64,000 nucleotides of DNA from Spinacia oleracea (GCF_020520425.1 NC_079489.1:17508001-17572000); one strand, 5' to 3'; shown: positions 43,940 to 56,863, counted from the first letter of the stretch. The notes: generated by a model from the sequence alone, not told the origin. Translations and numbers: made by a program.

Positions 43940-45123
43940 CACAAGATCTACCATCTTGCTTTAAAACAAATGCCAAGGTCTTACATTTAGCCATCTAGCG
44001 CGTAGTGCCACATCACGCACCGTCTTATTTGGCAGCTCCATAGCAATCTTGGCATAGCGAATAATGCTTGATACTGAAGCATATCTGTGTGCATCAAGCA
44101 AAGAAGGATATACTTTAATATGACATAGAGAAGCAAGTTTTTGCAGAATGTGAATTTGAACACCAAACAGTAAATCTAAACACACAAATAGATTTGCTGC
44201 CTCTCCACCTCCACACCATAAACTTAAGAAGATAGACTAATTCAGATTCCAGCACTCCCAAGAACATGGTCGAAAAGTTAACAACTAACCAACCAACAAT
44301 CCTAGCTCCAATGAACTTGTTAGTTGCCACTCTATGCACTGTCTAATGCAAGTCTAACACACTAAACTTACAAATCCAGCAACATATTGGCAAGGCAAAT
44401 TCGAATCCTAACAAAGTGCATTTCCAGAGCACTGCTTAGCCAACTAAACACTTATTACAATTTCGCTTCTGAAAATCTACTATTGAAACTAGCAACTGTA
44501 GACCAAAACCCAACTCAAATATCTAAAAAACAAACTATTGAACTAATTCTTTACTACCTTCCAAACAGTATGCTCATAATTGGCACCACATTAGAAAATA
44601 TTTGTTCATTAGTGCACCCCCAAAGAAAATCAACCCAAATCCGAATCTACATCAAAATATAATAAAATTCTTCAATTTCAAAACCCCACCAAGAATTCAA
44701 GACTTAAACAGAATCCAAGTGGCACCCAAAATTCCACAACTCAATTCAGAATCTTTACTAAAAACACACTCAATTCTAAGCATCAAAATGCAAGAAAATA
44801 GCCTTTCAAAGATTCTCACACTTAGAACAGAAAAATAAAGCGAAATTCAACCAAATAAGAAAATCAAATTCAGAATTAATTCAATTAAAATTGAAAGAAT
44901 TTACTAACTGGGTAAGCCCATTATCCAAGATTGCTTGCTCCTCAGCAGTCCAATCAGTAGAAATTCCAGGATTATGCTTCATAGCCGAACCTGTACCCGA
45001 ATTATCATGAACCTGACCCGAATTACCATTACTAGTAGAGGCAGCGGGCCCACCACCACCGCCATTGAAAGAGGATTGTTCTTGGTGGTGTTGATTCCCA
45101 GATGGGTTTGCACTTGCTGCCAT
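39379..45123 (-). CDS. DUF3755 / SANT-like nuclear protein, 242 aa
   Basis: Seven exons on the - strand: 45123-44909, 44084-43985, 42595-42536, 40276-40159, 39795-39713, 39624-39569 and 39475-39379. They total 729 nt, exactly 243 codons including TAG. All junctions are GT-AG and in phase. Residues 1-50 are a low-complexity Gly/Ser/Asn tail. Residues about 53-105 (ISTDWTAEEQAILDNGL, SIIRYAKIAMELPNKTVRDV, RARW) form a Myb/SANT-like fold with spaced tryptophans. A basic segment (KSRKSKDK-type, exon 3) follows. The C-terminal half (LDDEDGISYKAIGG, LLEQN, MKQMPQLPVKLNEEL) matches the DUF3755 part of plant proteins I recall from Arabidopsis. A nuclear, chromatin- or transcription-linked role is inferred from the SANT-like part only. 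The acceptor of exon 7 (TTCAG|TTGC) has a nearby alternative, so one or two residues there are uncertain. Confidence 0.88.
41491..41849 (+). mobile_element. SINE in intron 3 of the DUF3755 gene
   Basis: The 3' end reads GCCGACCCCAACTCATTTTG, GGACTAAGGC, then TTG repeats, the tail I know from the plant Au-type SINEs. A 16-bp duplication (ATAGGAAGCTCCAGAA at 41475-41490, ATAGGAATCTCCAGAA at 41850-41865, one mismatch) brackets it. The 5' half is pyrimidine-rich and does not show clear polymerase III boxes, so it may be a diverged or 5'-altered copy. Confidence 0.75.
42704..42719 (+). repeat. Poly-C tract
   Basis: Sixteen C followed by ACCCCC and a CCACCACCACC patch, within intron 2. A similar C-run is at 43609-43620. 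Such tracts are prone to sequencing error. Confidence 0.8.
43884..43936 (+). repeat. (AT)n(GA)n compound microsatellite
   Basis: About 16 AT units are directly followed by about ten GA units, in intron 2 of the DUF3755 gene, 50 bases downstream of the exon 2 donor (43985). Confidence 0.9.
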
Positions 45124-45832
45124 TCAAAAATTCAAGCTTCTTTAACAATTACCCACTTCACAAATACCTCTGAATTCGACCCCCAGCTCGATTTCCCGCC
45201 ATAAAATCGAACACCCGGATGAGAAAAATGTCGAATTTGTTGATTCCCTGAAATGGGGTTTTGCAATTTTGCTGAAAATTGGAGAATTTGAGTGAAAAAG
45301 GGAGGAAAGTAGGGGAATTTGAAAGGTGTTTTTTTAGAGAGAGAAAGAGGGAAAGAGAGAAATAAGCAAGGGATTGTACGGAAGGAGGAGGAAGAGAAAG
45401 AATTTCATGTAATTTGGGATTTGTTTTTGTGGTTAATCATAATAATTATAATTTGTAATTTGATTTTTTTGTTGTTTAATTAATTAAAAGATAGAGAAAA
45501 GAGGGGAGTTCTAATAAGAACAGATGTAGAAGTGATTTGGTTGGAATCAAATTCAGATTAATTAAAAGATTCTTTGTTTTTTTACGAGATTAAATGATTG
45601 ATTTGTGTTTTGGTAAACCTGGAATTGCTGGCTGGCTGGTTGGCGGAGAGATGGAAAGCTAAGTTTTTGCAATTGTTGGTGCGTCTAAACTCTACGCTTA
45701 AATCGGATTTGAACTCGGATAACGAGTAATAGATTGAAAATTGATTATGAAACTCCTCTTTAGACACGGTTGTTGAAATGCCCTTGTAGTTGTAGTGAGA
45801 ATTCAGAAATTAGTTGTGGTATATAAAAATTA
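45124..45832. other. 5' flank of the DUF3755 gene
   Basis: It contains the 5'UTR and promoter of the - strand gene. GA/CT-rich runs (AGAGAGAGAAAGAGGGAAAGAG on + at about 45335) are typical of plant leaders. No clear TATA box was seen. Confidence 0.4.
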
Positions 45833-46091
45833 CTTCCTCCGTTTTTTAATACTCGCAACGTTTGAACTTTTACCACTATTCATATAATCTAGTTTGATTA
45901 TTCGTAGTGTTTTTTATATAAGATAAAACATAGTCATGTGGGATCTTGTTAGATTCGTCGCAATGTGTATTTTCAAAATATCAACTTTTTATAATTTTTG
46001 CATAAAGAGAATTTAAGACATAAATGATCAAAGTTGTGCATTGACATGCGTGAAACTAACAAACGTTGCAAGTATTAAAAGACGGAGGAAG
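45833..46091. mobile_element. Stowaway MITE, about 259 bp
   Basis: CTTCCTCCGTTTTTTAATAC and GTATTAAAAGACGGAGGAAG are its ends, with TA on both sides. The pairing continues inward (TCGCAACGTTTG/CAAACGTTGCAAG). Confidence 0.88.
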
Positions 46092-46094
46092 TAC

Positions 46095-46447
46095 AACTTT
46101 TATATAAGACGGTCTTACACAAAATATCACATTGGTGTCATATAAATTGAACAATGAAACCAATTAGTTAAACAATAATATCAATTAGTTAAACAATAAT
46201 ATCAATTAGTTAAGCATTGAAACTAACTAGTTAAGCATCGGAACTAATTAGTTAAGCACTTGAAGTCTTGGACTAATTAGTTAAACAATAGAACTAATTA
46301 GTTTCAGTAATTAACTAATTAGTTAAACAATGGAACTAATTAGTTCCAGTGATTAACTAATTAGTTAAACAAGTGAACTAATTAGTTCCAGTGATTAGTT
46401 AAGCAATCAGAGTGGTCTTTTCGGTAAGGCGGTCTTACACAAAAGTT
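46095..46447. mobile_element. TIR element filled with a minisatellite
   Basis: The ends AACTTTTATATAAGACGGTC and (inverse) AACTTTTGTGTAAGACCGCC are related over about 23 bases. The interior, 46151-46406, is a degenerate tandem array of roughly 15-25 bp units based on AACTAATTAGTTAAACAAT. It abuts the preceding Stowaway almost directly. Confidence 0.65.
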
Positions 46448-47435
46448 CCCGGATAAAAAATTGATTTTGGCACTCCTCTTCTTAGCTAGATTAGCTTAGA
46501 ACTCGTGCAATGCTCGAATATTACTATGTTTACGGAACATTATTAATTACTCATAATCATAATTTATAATTGAGAAATATTTTTGATAAAATAAAATTTA
46601 TTTGTATTTGTTAGAAGTGGTTGAGAAAATATGAGATACTAATTTAAAATAATGATATAGTAAAATTTTAAATTTGTGTAAAACATAATTAGTTCAAATT
46701 GTTCAATTTATAGTTTTTAAAGACCCTTGTTATAAATTTTTGAGTTTGAGGTATGACCATACAGTTCTTTAGTAGTAGAAAACATGGGTCAAAATTACCA
46801 CAAGATAAGATGAGTTTTGTTTTTGGTAGAAATTTATTTGTCATTACTTATTGTTATTACTTCATAAGGAGTACAATATGTCGTTAGTTTGGCCTAAATC
46901 CATCAATAGAACTTCAAATCTATGTTAGGACCTATATTTTATGTTAAAGATGTTAATAGTAAAATTTATTGCAATAATAAGGAGAGGGGAGAATTGTTAA
47001 TGAAACTAGTTTTTCTAAACATGTTTATTAGGAGGGAGGAATTGTTAATGAAACTATAGTTTTTCTAAACAAGTTTATAAGTCTTCTAATATATTAGGCA
47101 TATAAACAAAACAATAAATATCTATTTACATCTATTCAAAATTTTCAAAGAAACTACTTATTCAGTTTAAAATTTTATTTGGAGTTTTTTTGGTAATAGT
47201 ATGGAGCAGGATTTTTTTATAATAAAAACTACAGTTTTTCTAATATGTACCCATGGGCACAAAGAAAACAAATTCCCAAATAAATATTTGATTTTGAGGG
47301 ATGTTTACTGGTTCAAAAAGGTAGGTTGAATATTTGATATGTGAAATAATAAAATATTCCTTAATTTCCACTCTTACCAATTTTATATCTTTTTCCTAAT
47401 TCTACGGAGTAAAAATAAAAAATCATTTTGATTTA
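46448..47435. other. Intergenic AT-rich DNA
   Basis: No gene. A duplicated phrase (GGAATTGTTAATGAAACTA.. at about 46990 and 47038) is present. At 46489 a CTAG with GAACTCGTGCAATGCTCGA nearby may be a Helitron 3' end on the - strand. Confidence 0.35.
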
Positions 47436-47661
47436 GGCTGCGACGCTGCGTTATTTTCACCTGATTTTCACTTATTTTTCCTGAACTTATCTTATCTGAA
47501 CTTATCTGAACTTATTAGAACTTATCAAAACTTATTTTAGTTATAAATTGTACTTGGTCAACCCTTATTTTTCCTGAACTGAACTTATCTGAACTTAACT
47601 GAACTTATCTGAACTTATTTTTCCCGAAATAAGTGGAAATAAGGTGAACAGAACAGGGCCT
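47436..47661. mobile_element. MITE with GAACTTATCT repeats, about 226 bp
   Basis: The left end AGGCTGCGACGCTGCGTTAT ... TTTCACCTGATTTTCACTTA and the inverse right end AAGGCCCTGTTCTGTTCACC ... TTATTTCCACTTA form diverged TIRs. The middle contains many TCTGAACTTA units. A target duplication is not evident. Confidence 0.65.
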
Positions 47662-49134
47662 TACTGTCGTCAAACTTCAACTATGCAGCTCTTTGCACCA
47701 AGCTAGCTTCAACTGTACAAATAAATTTTTAATTTTTTTGACAGCCAATAAAACAAAGGAAATTTTGTAATTATTAATCCAATCTTTGCCCGATTTTCTT
47801 TAATTAAGCCTACCTATGCGATATTTTTAAATAATCCAACCTTTATGACCCAACTACTATTATTGGGAAGTTGGGAAGTTGGGAAAATAAATCAACATGA
47901 AAATTAGGGGAAAAAAAAAGATGAAATGGGTAGGAGTTGAAATTGACGAAGATTTTATTATTTCCTATATCAAATATTCAACCTACCTTTTTAAACTCGT
48001 AGATATTCTTCAAAATCAAATATTTATTTGGGAATTCGTTTACGATTTATTAGATATCTCATCGACTTATCCACGAGGTTTTTTTCCTACTCCACTAATG
48101 TGAAATTACGGAGTAATTATTAATTGATTATTAATACTACGCATTTATCTAATTGGTAGTAAAAGAATATGCGAGAAAATTCCCTCAAAGAAGTGACACA
48201 TATCATGATGGTATTATTTTACATAAATTTTGTAAAAAGATTGTAGCGATATGAACGTACAATAATAATACTACATACATATAAATTATTTTTACTATTG
48301 TAACATGCAATTTGTAAAAGTCATTAAGAAGGTAAGTTTTAGGATCTTTTTCATAAATATTTTCTATTATTTAAGATTCTTTCCATAAATAGAAGAGTAG
48401 AAGAAAAGGAATTTTTTTCCCCTAGAATTGAGTTTTCAAAAGTTCTTGAATAAAATTAATTTTTATTTTATAAAAAAAAAACACAAAAGGAGATGACATG
48501 TGTCATTTATGATGTGTCTTTTGATATATAGACGTTGTTCTTCGAATGGAACGCATACTACAAGAGGGTGATGAATTGTAGTTTGGAACTTGCTTCTAAC
48601 TTTTTGCAGAGTTATAAAAGAAACTAAAAGCAAGTATGAAAAATAATGCAAGAGAGAATTTAGCGTGAAAATCTTCTTGAAAATTATCAAGAAGATAAAA
48701 ACCACGACCGCGTGAGATTTTAACGATGATCTTCATTCATCAATCTAACGACCCTGTTACAACTTACTAGATCTACCTAAGTTACGTTCCCCATGAACTT
48801 CGGTTCCCAGAAAATGAATATACGTTTCACGCTCAGTTGTGCCTAAAACTCTCCCAGGACTTATCTCTAAGTCTTTCCAAATACAACAGGAACTCACTCA
48901 AGTTCCTACCCCAAACTTGATACAATATGTGAAGCGTAGAAGAATACAAGGAACTAGAAAATTAAACATTATAAAGTGAGTCATTTTCGGTCACTACCTC
49001 TTTAAAAAGTTGACACATTTCCCATTATCATGTTAAAAAAAATATCCCACCATCAACTACCATCTAATTAAATAATAAGTGAATTACATAGCATTCTAGT
49101 CAAACCGGTTCGAGTGTTTCAGGACGAGGGGAGT
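47662..49134. other. Intergenic, no gene recognised
   Basis: Mostly AT-rich. The part at about 48715-48960 (GATCTTCATTCATCAATCTAAC, TTCCCCATGAACTTCGGTTCCC) has a different texture and could be element-derived; the family is unknown. Confidence 0.35.
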
Positions 49135-49320
49135 ACTAGTATTAGATTGATGAGTTATATTAGGATCATGGAACGTCTCAGGCTTATGTGTAGCCAATTT
49201 GTTCTCTTTGTATAGCCTTGTATATGGTCCGGTGAATTTTCATGATATCAGAGCCAACATTCTTAGCCCATTATTTGTTCCAAAAAGGGAGAACCTACAT
49301 ACCAATGTTGAAGAATATCC
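49135..49320 (+). mobile_element. LTR-retrotransposon remnant with tRNA-Met primer site
   Basis: TTTTCA|TGATATCAGAGCC at about 49237-49255 matches an LTR end followed by the common plant initiator-methionine primer-binding site (TGGTATCAGAGC, one mismatch). Some 50 bases later, TGTTGAAGAATATCCACCTG looks like the start of another LTR, as in very short (TRIM-like) elements. The two LTR pieces do not overlap in sequence here, so this cannot be proved. Confidence 0.4.
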
Positions 49321-49907
49321 ACCTGTACGGGCTTAGAGTGACGAAGGCCTACAAGGATTAACACAACTTCTCAATCATGAGGTTTTATATATCCTAACAC
49401 ATATAAAGGTTTGAATATTGCTTACTATTCATGTAACAGTGGATTTACGAATATACCCCCCATTTCCTTCATTGTTTATTTTTGTCTTTTTCTTGGTAAT
49501 AGTGAGATTATGGTCTTATCCCTCCCCTTTCATCACAATCTTATGTGCTACGTTCCTTTCCATCTGCTGCCACACCATTTCCTCGCCCTTTCATTTTGAG
49601 TCTTTCTCATTGCTTCAATGTCCTACTCCTACCAATACAGCAACATATGTATTTATAGTTAGATTTTTTTGTTTAAGAATTAAAGTAAGATTTTATTGGA
49701 TATCAACGCTATGTGGTTGTAAACAATATAATGTAAATAGTACAAGGCATAATAGTTGTGTAGAAAAAGTATCGATTATAGCAAGACTTCACATGTAATC
49801 AATTTCGTATTATCAATTACGTGCAAATAGAACTTTAGCATTGTTTTTCTAGCATTTACCATAAATTTATAAATGCTCGTTTTTTACGTAATTTTTTTAT
49901 ACCTTGG

Positions 49908-49937
49908 GGATCGTAGCGCGCACGATCCAACAACTAG
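49908..49937 (+). mobile_element. Helitron-type 3' terminus A
   Basis: The hairpin GGATCGT-AGCGCGC-ACGATCC is followed by AACAACTAG and T. It shares the tail CCAACAACTAG with terminus B at 59333-59367, so both belong to one family. Its 5' end, to the left, was not located. Confidence 0.7.
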
Positions 49938-50652
49938 TTTCAAGAAAAAAAGTGACTTCAAATGCTAACGGGTTACGGGACCAGCTAGCCAGATCGGGCC
50001 CAACCCAAAACTTCTCAATCTTGATGTATCATTTCCAACAAAAACTAAGAATCAATTACAAAAACGATTTAGCTGTAAAAAAAAAGAAAAAAAAGAATTA
50101 CAAAAACGAGTACACTACTCCGTATATTATTTCCTGGTCTAGTTTTTACAAAGACCAAATAAAAATCAGGTGAAATATTTGCGTTGACATTTAAGAAAAG
50201 ACTTTTGGCTACATTTCTTGCTTTGGTGAATAATTATCATAAAGTAATATTCAAGTTATGGAAATTTTGTCAAACTAATTTTACATGACAACTAGCAATC
50301 CAAATTAACAGGGATTGTGCATGCTAAGCAAACTACTGCTACTGCTGGATCTTGTGCCACAAGGTAACCTCTTGCTGTTTCTCACTTCGTTAATAAGTCA
50401 TGTATATAACGGATGTATTGTATACGATAGTCAAATGAGTTCAGTTAAGCCTGTAACGCACTACATATGATAAAATATGTACTCTCCCTTTTAGCATTGA
50501 CTTTAGAGTATGTGATTTGAGACAAAGGGCGATAGAACTGAATCCTAACACTTTAAAACATACAAACTTCAAGTTACTATTGCAGCAATAGTGTGCTGCC
50601 GATTTTGCCCCCACCTTTCAACCTTAATTACTGGATTTTTCCATGACGTTGG

Positions 50653-53515
50653 ATGGTGCCACGTGTTCTATCAGCCATCTGCCTGGTTTGCTCCTCTTTG
50701 TTTTCCCTTTCTCTTTCCTCGACTGAGATCTTCTTCCCCTTCCATTTTCTAGAAACCCTAGCTCTATCTCCGCAATCTCCACAATCTCCATCGCCCCCTT
50801 CACCTATCTCCTTCCATCATCCTGGATTTTCAGATCGTCAATCCCCGTTTTTCTTCAAGAGGATGTTGTTTTATGGTGATCAAAGGCCACGTTCGAGGAT
50901 TTTGAGAAGGAGTCCGACATTGATGCATTCGAATGTGATAATCGATTGTTTTCTATGGTTTTGTTATTAATTTTGCTATTTTTGGTCAGTTTAACTCACT
51001 ACCTCCTTCATTTTCAACCCTAGCTATCCGCTCTCATGTGACGAATCGGTTGATTCTTAATTCGCCTCTTCAACAATCAGCACCCAGGTTCTTCATGATT
51101 ATACTCTCTCAAACAAATTCTCCGCTGCGAAAACCGTTTGAACCCTCGAATCTCAGGTCTGAGTTTTTATTTTTAATTAGTGTATACGTATTTGACATTT
51201 TAATTCATCAATTAAGATAATTTATTTGGTCTATTTCCAGTGATTTTGAATTTAGGGTTCTTATTTTTATCTCTTTTCTAATTCAATTTCATTAATGTTT
51301 TGTTTTATAGCGTTGTGATTTTAAGGTTTCTGAGATTTTAAGCTTGTAACATTTTCCTACTTCATTTATTTTTGTTTGGGTGCAGGTATTGGGGAATCTA
51401 ATTGGCAATGTCAGGTTAGAGTTTATTACTTTTCTTTTGGGATTTATGGTTGAATTTTTGCCTCATTTTTTCTTAACTATAGGGGTTTATAAGATAACGT
51501 GTAGCTGGATTTTGTGTAGTTGAATTATGTAAATGAATATATATTATACACAATGAACGCATATTTTCTCCTCTTCAATCTTTGAGTTTTGGATATTTGG
51601 ATTAGCTTATGATTTTCGTTAGTAATATTTGATTATCCAGTTGTTAAATTGTTTAGTAGAACTGGTAGCACGTAGGAATTGTCATATCTTTCAAGTGTTT
51701 AAATAATTTGATCCATTATGTTAATGTCGATTGTCAATTCGACTTTAAGGACGGAAGACTGAGATTTGATCATTGGGAGGAACTTTTTCTTTGCATATTA
51801 TATACGGGCGAGTTCAAAAAATAGTGCTGAACATGTTGATCAAATAGATGTAAGGTGTTTTGTCCAGTACAAGATTATAAGCTCATTAGAACGCTTATAT
51901 AATCTAGAATTTATTCTATTAATAATGATGAGAATGTGACTTTCTTCGTGTAGACCAAGCTTTATTTTTTTTAAAAGTAGATTATGAGGTAGAGGCTCTC
52001 ACATATATCCTATCTCTTATTCTTTGCAGTGAGAAAAGCGACGAGGATAATGCTTCTCTTAAAACTTTGCGAGATGCAAGTATGAAAACAAGGATGGTAA
52101 AGGAAGCATATGACATCGAGAAGCATCATATATAGTGGATAGAAGGCTATGGTAAGTTGTATATAGTTTGTAACTATTGTAAGTGTGGAATTATCAATCA
52201 ATATTCCGTTTCTTTTATCTTGCTTCGCCTCATCAATTTCATAAGTTCCTCCGAGAAAGCACATAAAGTTTATACAGGGGATGGGAAAAACCCATATATA
52301 TGACTGTTCACTGCAAAATCTTTTTCCTTGTGTTCAAGTGTGGATACATGTAAGACTGTAGACTGTAGTGGACCAGACACGTTTTCTTAATGTGAAATAA
52401 AGAGTCTGGGTATCATAGATATTGATAGGCTTTGTAACTTTGTGTCAAGCTCGTGTTATTACTGTTCCCAAAAAAATAGTATTGCAGTATGAATTTAAGT
52501 CCTACTTTTGGAAGCTATTACACATGTACCATGAAATTTATGGTGTAGATCTATGGTATATATTGATGCAGTTTCAGAAAGTCATACTAAGTTATATGTG
52601 AATATTCTTACAATGTCTTTGTTTATGTATACGTTTTTTAAGGCTATATAGTACGGAGTATGAAATCTGGGTTCTGATGGTTTGTATGCTTTTATTAGCA
52701 GATATATGTTCAACAAATGGCATGCCCAATAATGATGGACGGGTAACTATGAGAAGGTTATGGAATTGTACAATGTCCCGAGGCTTAGCCGTAACTCCTT
52801 TCCTCTTCTAACTCCCCCAAGATCTGAAAATGATAATAGCACTATCGTATGTCGCCCGACTTATTGCTTAAATATCATGTTATTAATGCTAAATAAACTA
52901 CTACCTGTTGCAACTTGCAAGTTTTCAGTTCTTTACTAGCTTTTTCCTTTTAGTGTAAACAGAATTAAAACTTTTCTTATAGATGTTACATCCTTTATCT
53001 CTAATTGTATCTAATGGGAATTGTACTTCAGAAAACATATTTGCAAAGATACATTTCAACCAAATGTACCCCAAAAGTAAAACAGTGAGGTTACTTGTTA
53101 TTCTCCCCTGACTTGTACTCCTTGAAGTTGTAACTCCTTGTTCCTTTGCCGGATATCGTTTTTTTGTTACTGGCTTACTGCTTCTTGCCTTTTGTCTCTA
53201 CGGTCTGGATCGACCACCCTAAAAAAACTATTGAGGTCATCAACTTAGTGAATGAGTATAGATTATTACAATTACTTTTTGATCATCGCCTTTTAATAAA
53301 TAGATATAAGAGACTAACAGACAAACAAAATCATAATTTGGTGGGTTGTGTTTTGTATTAAATATGCCCCCAATTTTTTTTGTCATTTTCCTTAAGAATA
53401 ATGTCATTTGTCACTATTCTAGGTGTGATCATTTGTTGATTAATTTTCATCATCATTTCATGATCTGTAGGGTTTTGGAGTTGCGGGAAGCAATTCAGAC
53501 GGACTGAATTCAGAG
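50653..53515 (+). pseudogene. Exon-like pieces of unidentified gene(s)
   Basis: A pyrimidine-rich leader (about 50690-50850, TTTCTAGAAACCCTAG) is followed by pieces bounded by splice-like sites. A piece after TTTGCAG at about 52030 reads GEKSDEDNASLKTLRDASM and KTRMVKEAYDIEKHHI before a stop. Another, about 52750-52855, reads YEKVMELYNVPRLSRNSF and PLLTPPRSENDNST. A third, after CTGTAG at about 53471, reads GFGVAGSNSDGLNSE before GTGAGT. The text looks like once-coding DNA, but I cannot name the family, and frames are broken between pieces. Confidence 0.4.
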
Positions 53516-54891
53516 TGAGTAGTTGATTGTGTGTGAAAAGGTGAACAATTTCTCAATTTTATTTGTAGAAATGAAATTTTTTGTACCTTCATTGTTCCTT
53601 GTACAGAATTCTCTGGTTATAGACCTTATAGTAGCTTCAAATTGATTTAAGATGGCTGTCACTCTTTTGAATGCATATTTTGTTGTTGGCTTTATTTTGG
53701 CACTCAGTTTTAGTTATTCACATTTTTCCTTAGCTATTTATATGATATGCCAGAACATTCGGAGAAAGGAAGTTTTAGTAGGGGGATTCTGTTTACTGAA
53801 CATTTAGCATCGATTCTGTTTACTTGAGTGGAAGCCTGGAAGAAGTTGTTGATGTTATATCTTTTGGGTTTTATCTTCTTTTACTTATTACAGAGTATCT
53901 GTTATGAGGAAAGCTGAGTCAAGATTTTCATAGGAATTCGAATGGAATTTGAGAGTTGTGTTAGAGCTTGTGCCTTTTTCTCAATGAAGAGTTTGGAACT
54001 TCCTATAACCCAATTTGACTGATAATACTTCCACTGTCACTGCTACATACTAGAATTGTTTTATCAATTTAACTATTCTGTGCACTAATATTTGAGAATC
54101 TTCTTTTCCCATCTTACTAAAGTTGATATATTTTCATTTTTGGCTTGTGATTTAGATGGGCGTGGCCATCCTATTTATGCAAAGGTACTTTGATTATTAT
54201 TGTTACTCCTTAATTTCCATTTTTAATTTGTGATTTTACTTGTTTTTTATTTTACTGGGTTGAAAATAATATTCATAATTTGTATTGATTTCTGTAGTTT
54301 GTGAAATTTGTGATCTTTAAGGAAATATGTAGCTTCTATTATCATTACTATTATCCTTAATTTCCATTTTTTATTTTTTATTTAAATTGTTAATGAATTC
54401 GTTGGGTTGAAAATTTTGTTCATAATTCGTATTGATTTATGTAGTTTGTGAAGTTTGTTATCTTAAGGAATTATGTATTTGTTTAATATTGAGGATTAAT
54501 ATTTGGCTTTGCTGGGGAAATCATTGAATTGTATGCTTGTTAGGGTTTGGCACTTTAGTTTTAGTGGGGACTCTTGATCAATTTATAATCCCTGAGTCCC
54601 TGGTTGATTGTTTATTGTTTATTGGTTATTGGTTGTTGTATACCTTGGTTGTCATTCCATGACTGGAATGTTAATATCTTCATGTCTAAAAGAATTAAAA
54701 TCAAGTTGTATTATTGTTTATTAAACTTGGGATACCCAATCTTCGGGTGAGATGTTGTGAGGTGAAATTCTTCCTCCGATTTGTTCTTTTATGTTTGTTT
54801 CCTCATTATGTTACTAGACATTTGCATTGTTGTCACTATGTTAGGAGATTTACATGCCATTAACATTGTTCTTACTATTCTATATATGTAG

Positions 54892-54990
54892 TATCTATTC
54901 GTTACAACAAACGAAGTCAATGTACTTTCTTGCGGGCATGCAATGCATTTGGAATGTGCTTAACAGATGGAGGTGCATTATCAGTTAGAA
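54892..54990 (+). pseudogene. CHY/RING zinc-finger exon fragment
   Basis: After the acceptor ATATGTAG the frame reads YLFVTTNEVNVLSCGHAMHL and ECA, a stop, then QMEVHYQ. Plant CHY-type RING ubiquitin ligases have, in the RING, an EYLFDTT..VTVLPCGHTxHLECxxEMxxHYRYxCPxC pattern (recalled), which this fits well. The in-frame TAA and missing CPxC partner show a dead fragment. A possible preceding exon is at about 54157-54185. Confidence 0.6.
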
Positions 54991-56863
54991 ATCAAGGACC
55001 TTGACCTTTACATTTGAGTTTCTTGTTGTTGGTGCTAATCTTTTTGTTACAATGGTGAATCACCCTATTTATCTGGCGGCTGTTCATATTTTTACCATGA
55101 TTTTTGTGCTCCTGCTCAATTTTCCGGTGCATCGGTTTGGGTTTCTTAATTTTATTTTTGTGTGTTCCCTTATTTTAGTCGAATTCTGATGAACTGGATC
55201 TCTTTATTTTTGTTTTTTTATTTTTAAATTTGTTTCTTTTTTGGTGATATAAGTGAACCTGATTCTTCGGGATATGTTGAGATTTAAATTGATAATTTGT
55301 TTTAAGTAATAGGTCAATATTAGTTCATTTTGTTTTTGTAGTTACGAGTTATGACTTCTAACGAGGGTTTTCTATTTGTTTGAAATCTTTTATATAATTC
55401 GCAACGGCAAGATTTGATGCTAAATAAGATCATGCACCTAAAACTATTATCTTTTGTTAATTTTCTACATAAATTCAAAATTTGAGAGTGACTGTTTTCA
55501 TCAATTTTGCGGTTGAGGTTTCCGAATTGCAACGAGAAACCATTTTGACGAGTGAGTTGTTATTTTTGGTATAGAGGCTTAGTGCATGACCTACTTGGGT
55601 TTTGTTGATACCACGGGTTTTGTTCGTCTATTTTGCTACTTTTTAATTGAGAGTGTATGATTTTTCTTGGTGCTTCACATATTTCTCTACGTCTCCATAA
55701 CTATGTTGTTGTTATAAGTAAAATTGTGCTTGTATTGATGTAGATTCAGAGGTTATAGGTTATATCACGATGGTGTAGAGATCTTGGTGATGCAGTCAAC
55801 TGAAAACACTCCTTTACGATGTCTTGAACACCTTAGTCTTGGTTAAGGGGATGGGGATGGAGCTTTTGAGTGGCGAGGGGACGCCGGTGGTGATTAATGG
55901 GAGGTCGGAATAAGTGGTGTTTATGGAGGAGGATTAGTGAGTTGCTAAGGTGGAGCATGGTGTTCTTATTAATTTTGTTTCCATGCCCCAAGGTGGTAAT
56001 GATCTCAAGCGCATTCGTTTCAAGTATAATTTATGTTTTTTATGATTTTGGTTTTTGTTTGTGGTGGTTATTTTTTTTATCTGATGTTTTTATTTTTAGT
56101 GGGTTGATACTAGAAAAGAAATTCATTGAGGGGATATACTCATATATCTCCTTCTCTTGAGCATTGCTCTTTACCCTTAGTACTGTAAGTGCTCTCACTT
56201 CATCTAATGGCTTTCAGATTTTTATTAATTAATAACCTATGATGTTAACTGTTCAAACCTATGATTTTTATTAATTAATAACCAGGTTTTTAAAGAGAAT
56301 CAGTTCAAGTGACTCTTTAACCGTAATTCTTCAAACATATCTATGAATTTAGGGAAATATATAATTAAACAAACATATTCAACAAACAAATAATTGAGAG
56401 AAATTATCTTGTGGGTTTTGTTGTTTTCTTTGAAAAACTTGGATAACATAATGAAATTTTCAATGAAGATGTGGGTGCTCATATATTCTCTTTACCTAGA
56501 GGTCAATAAAGGGGAAAGAAATACGAAGTAGAAGCTTTAGTGTGTGAAATCAAACGAGCTTGCTTTTCTTCTTTAAACAGCAAAATGATTTCCTTTTTCT
56601 TGTGGATATATTGTTGTGGGGCCGGAGTGGCAAGTTGTTCCCTTCATGAGGTTTTTATTATACTACTATTATTTCGAGTTTAAGCTGAAAGATATTGATG
56701 TTTTATTGAACTTGTGATCAAATGTTCATGAGTTGATTCTGAACATGTTGCAACCTTAATCATCTGCTGATATAGCTAATCTTAGTTGTTAAGGATATGT
56801 CAACTTTCGTATTTCATAGTACTGAACAAACGAGGTTCATTTTGTTTTTTTAATGTTTCGTAG

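Noticed and set aside
46151-46406. CRISPR-like array
   Set aside because: Units are adjacent and degenerate without unique spacers; this is a plant minisatellite inside a TIR element.
49411-49798. 126-codon open frame
   Set aside because: Hydrophobic, low-information translation of AT/pyrimidine-rich DNA, with no domain and no promoter or splice context.
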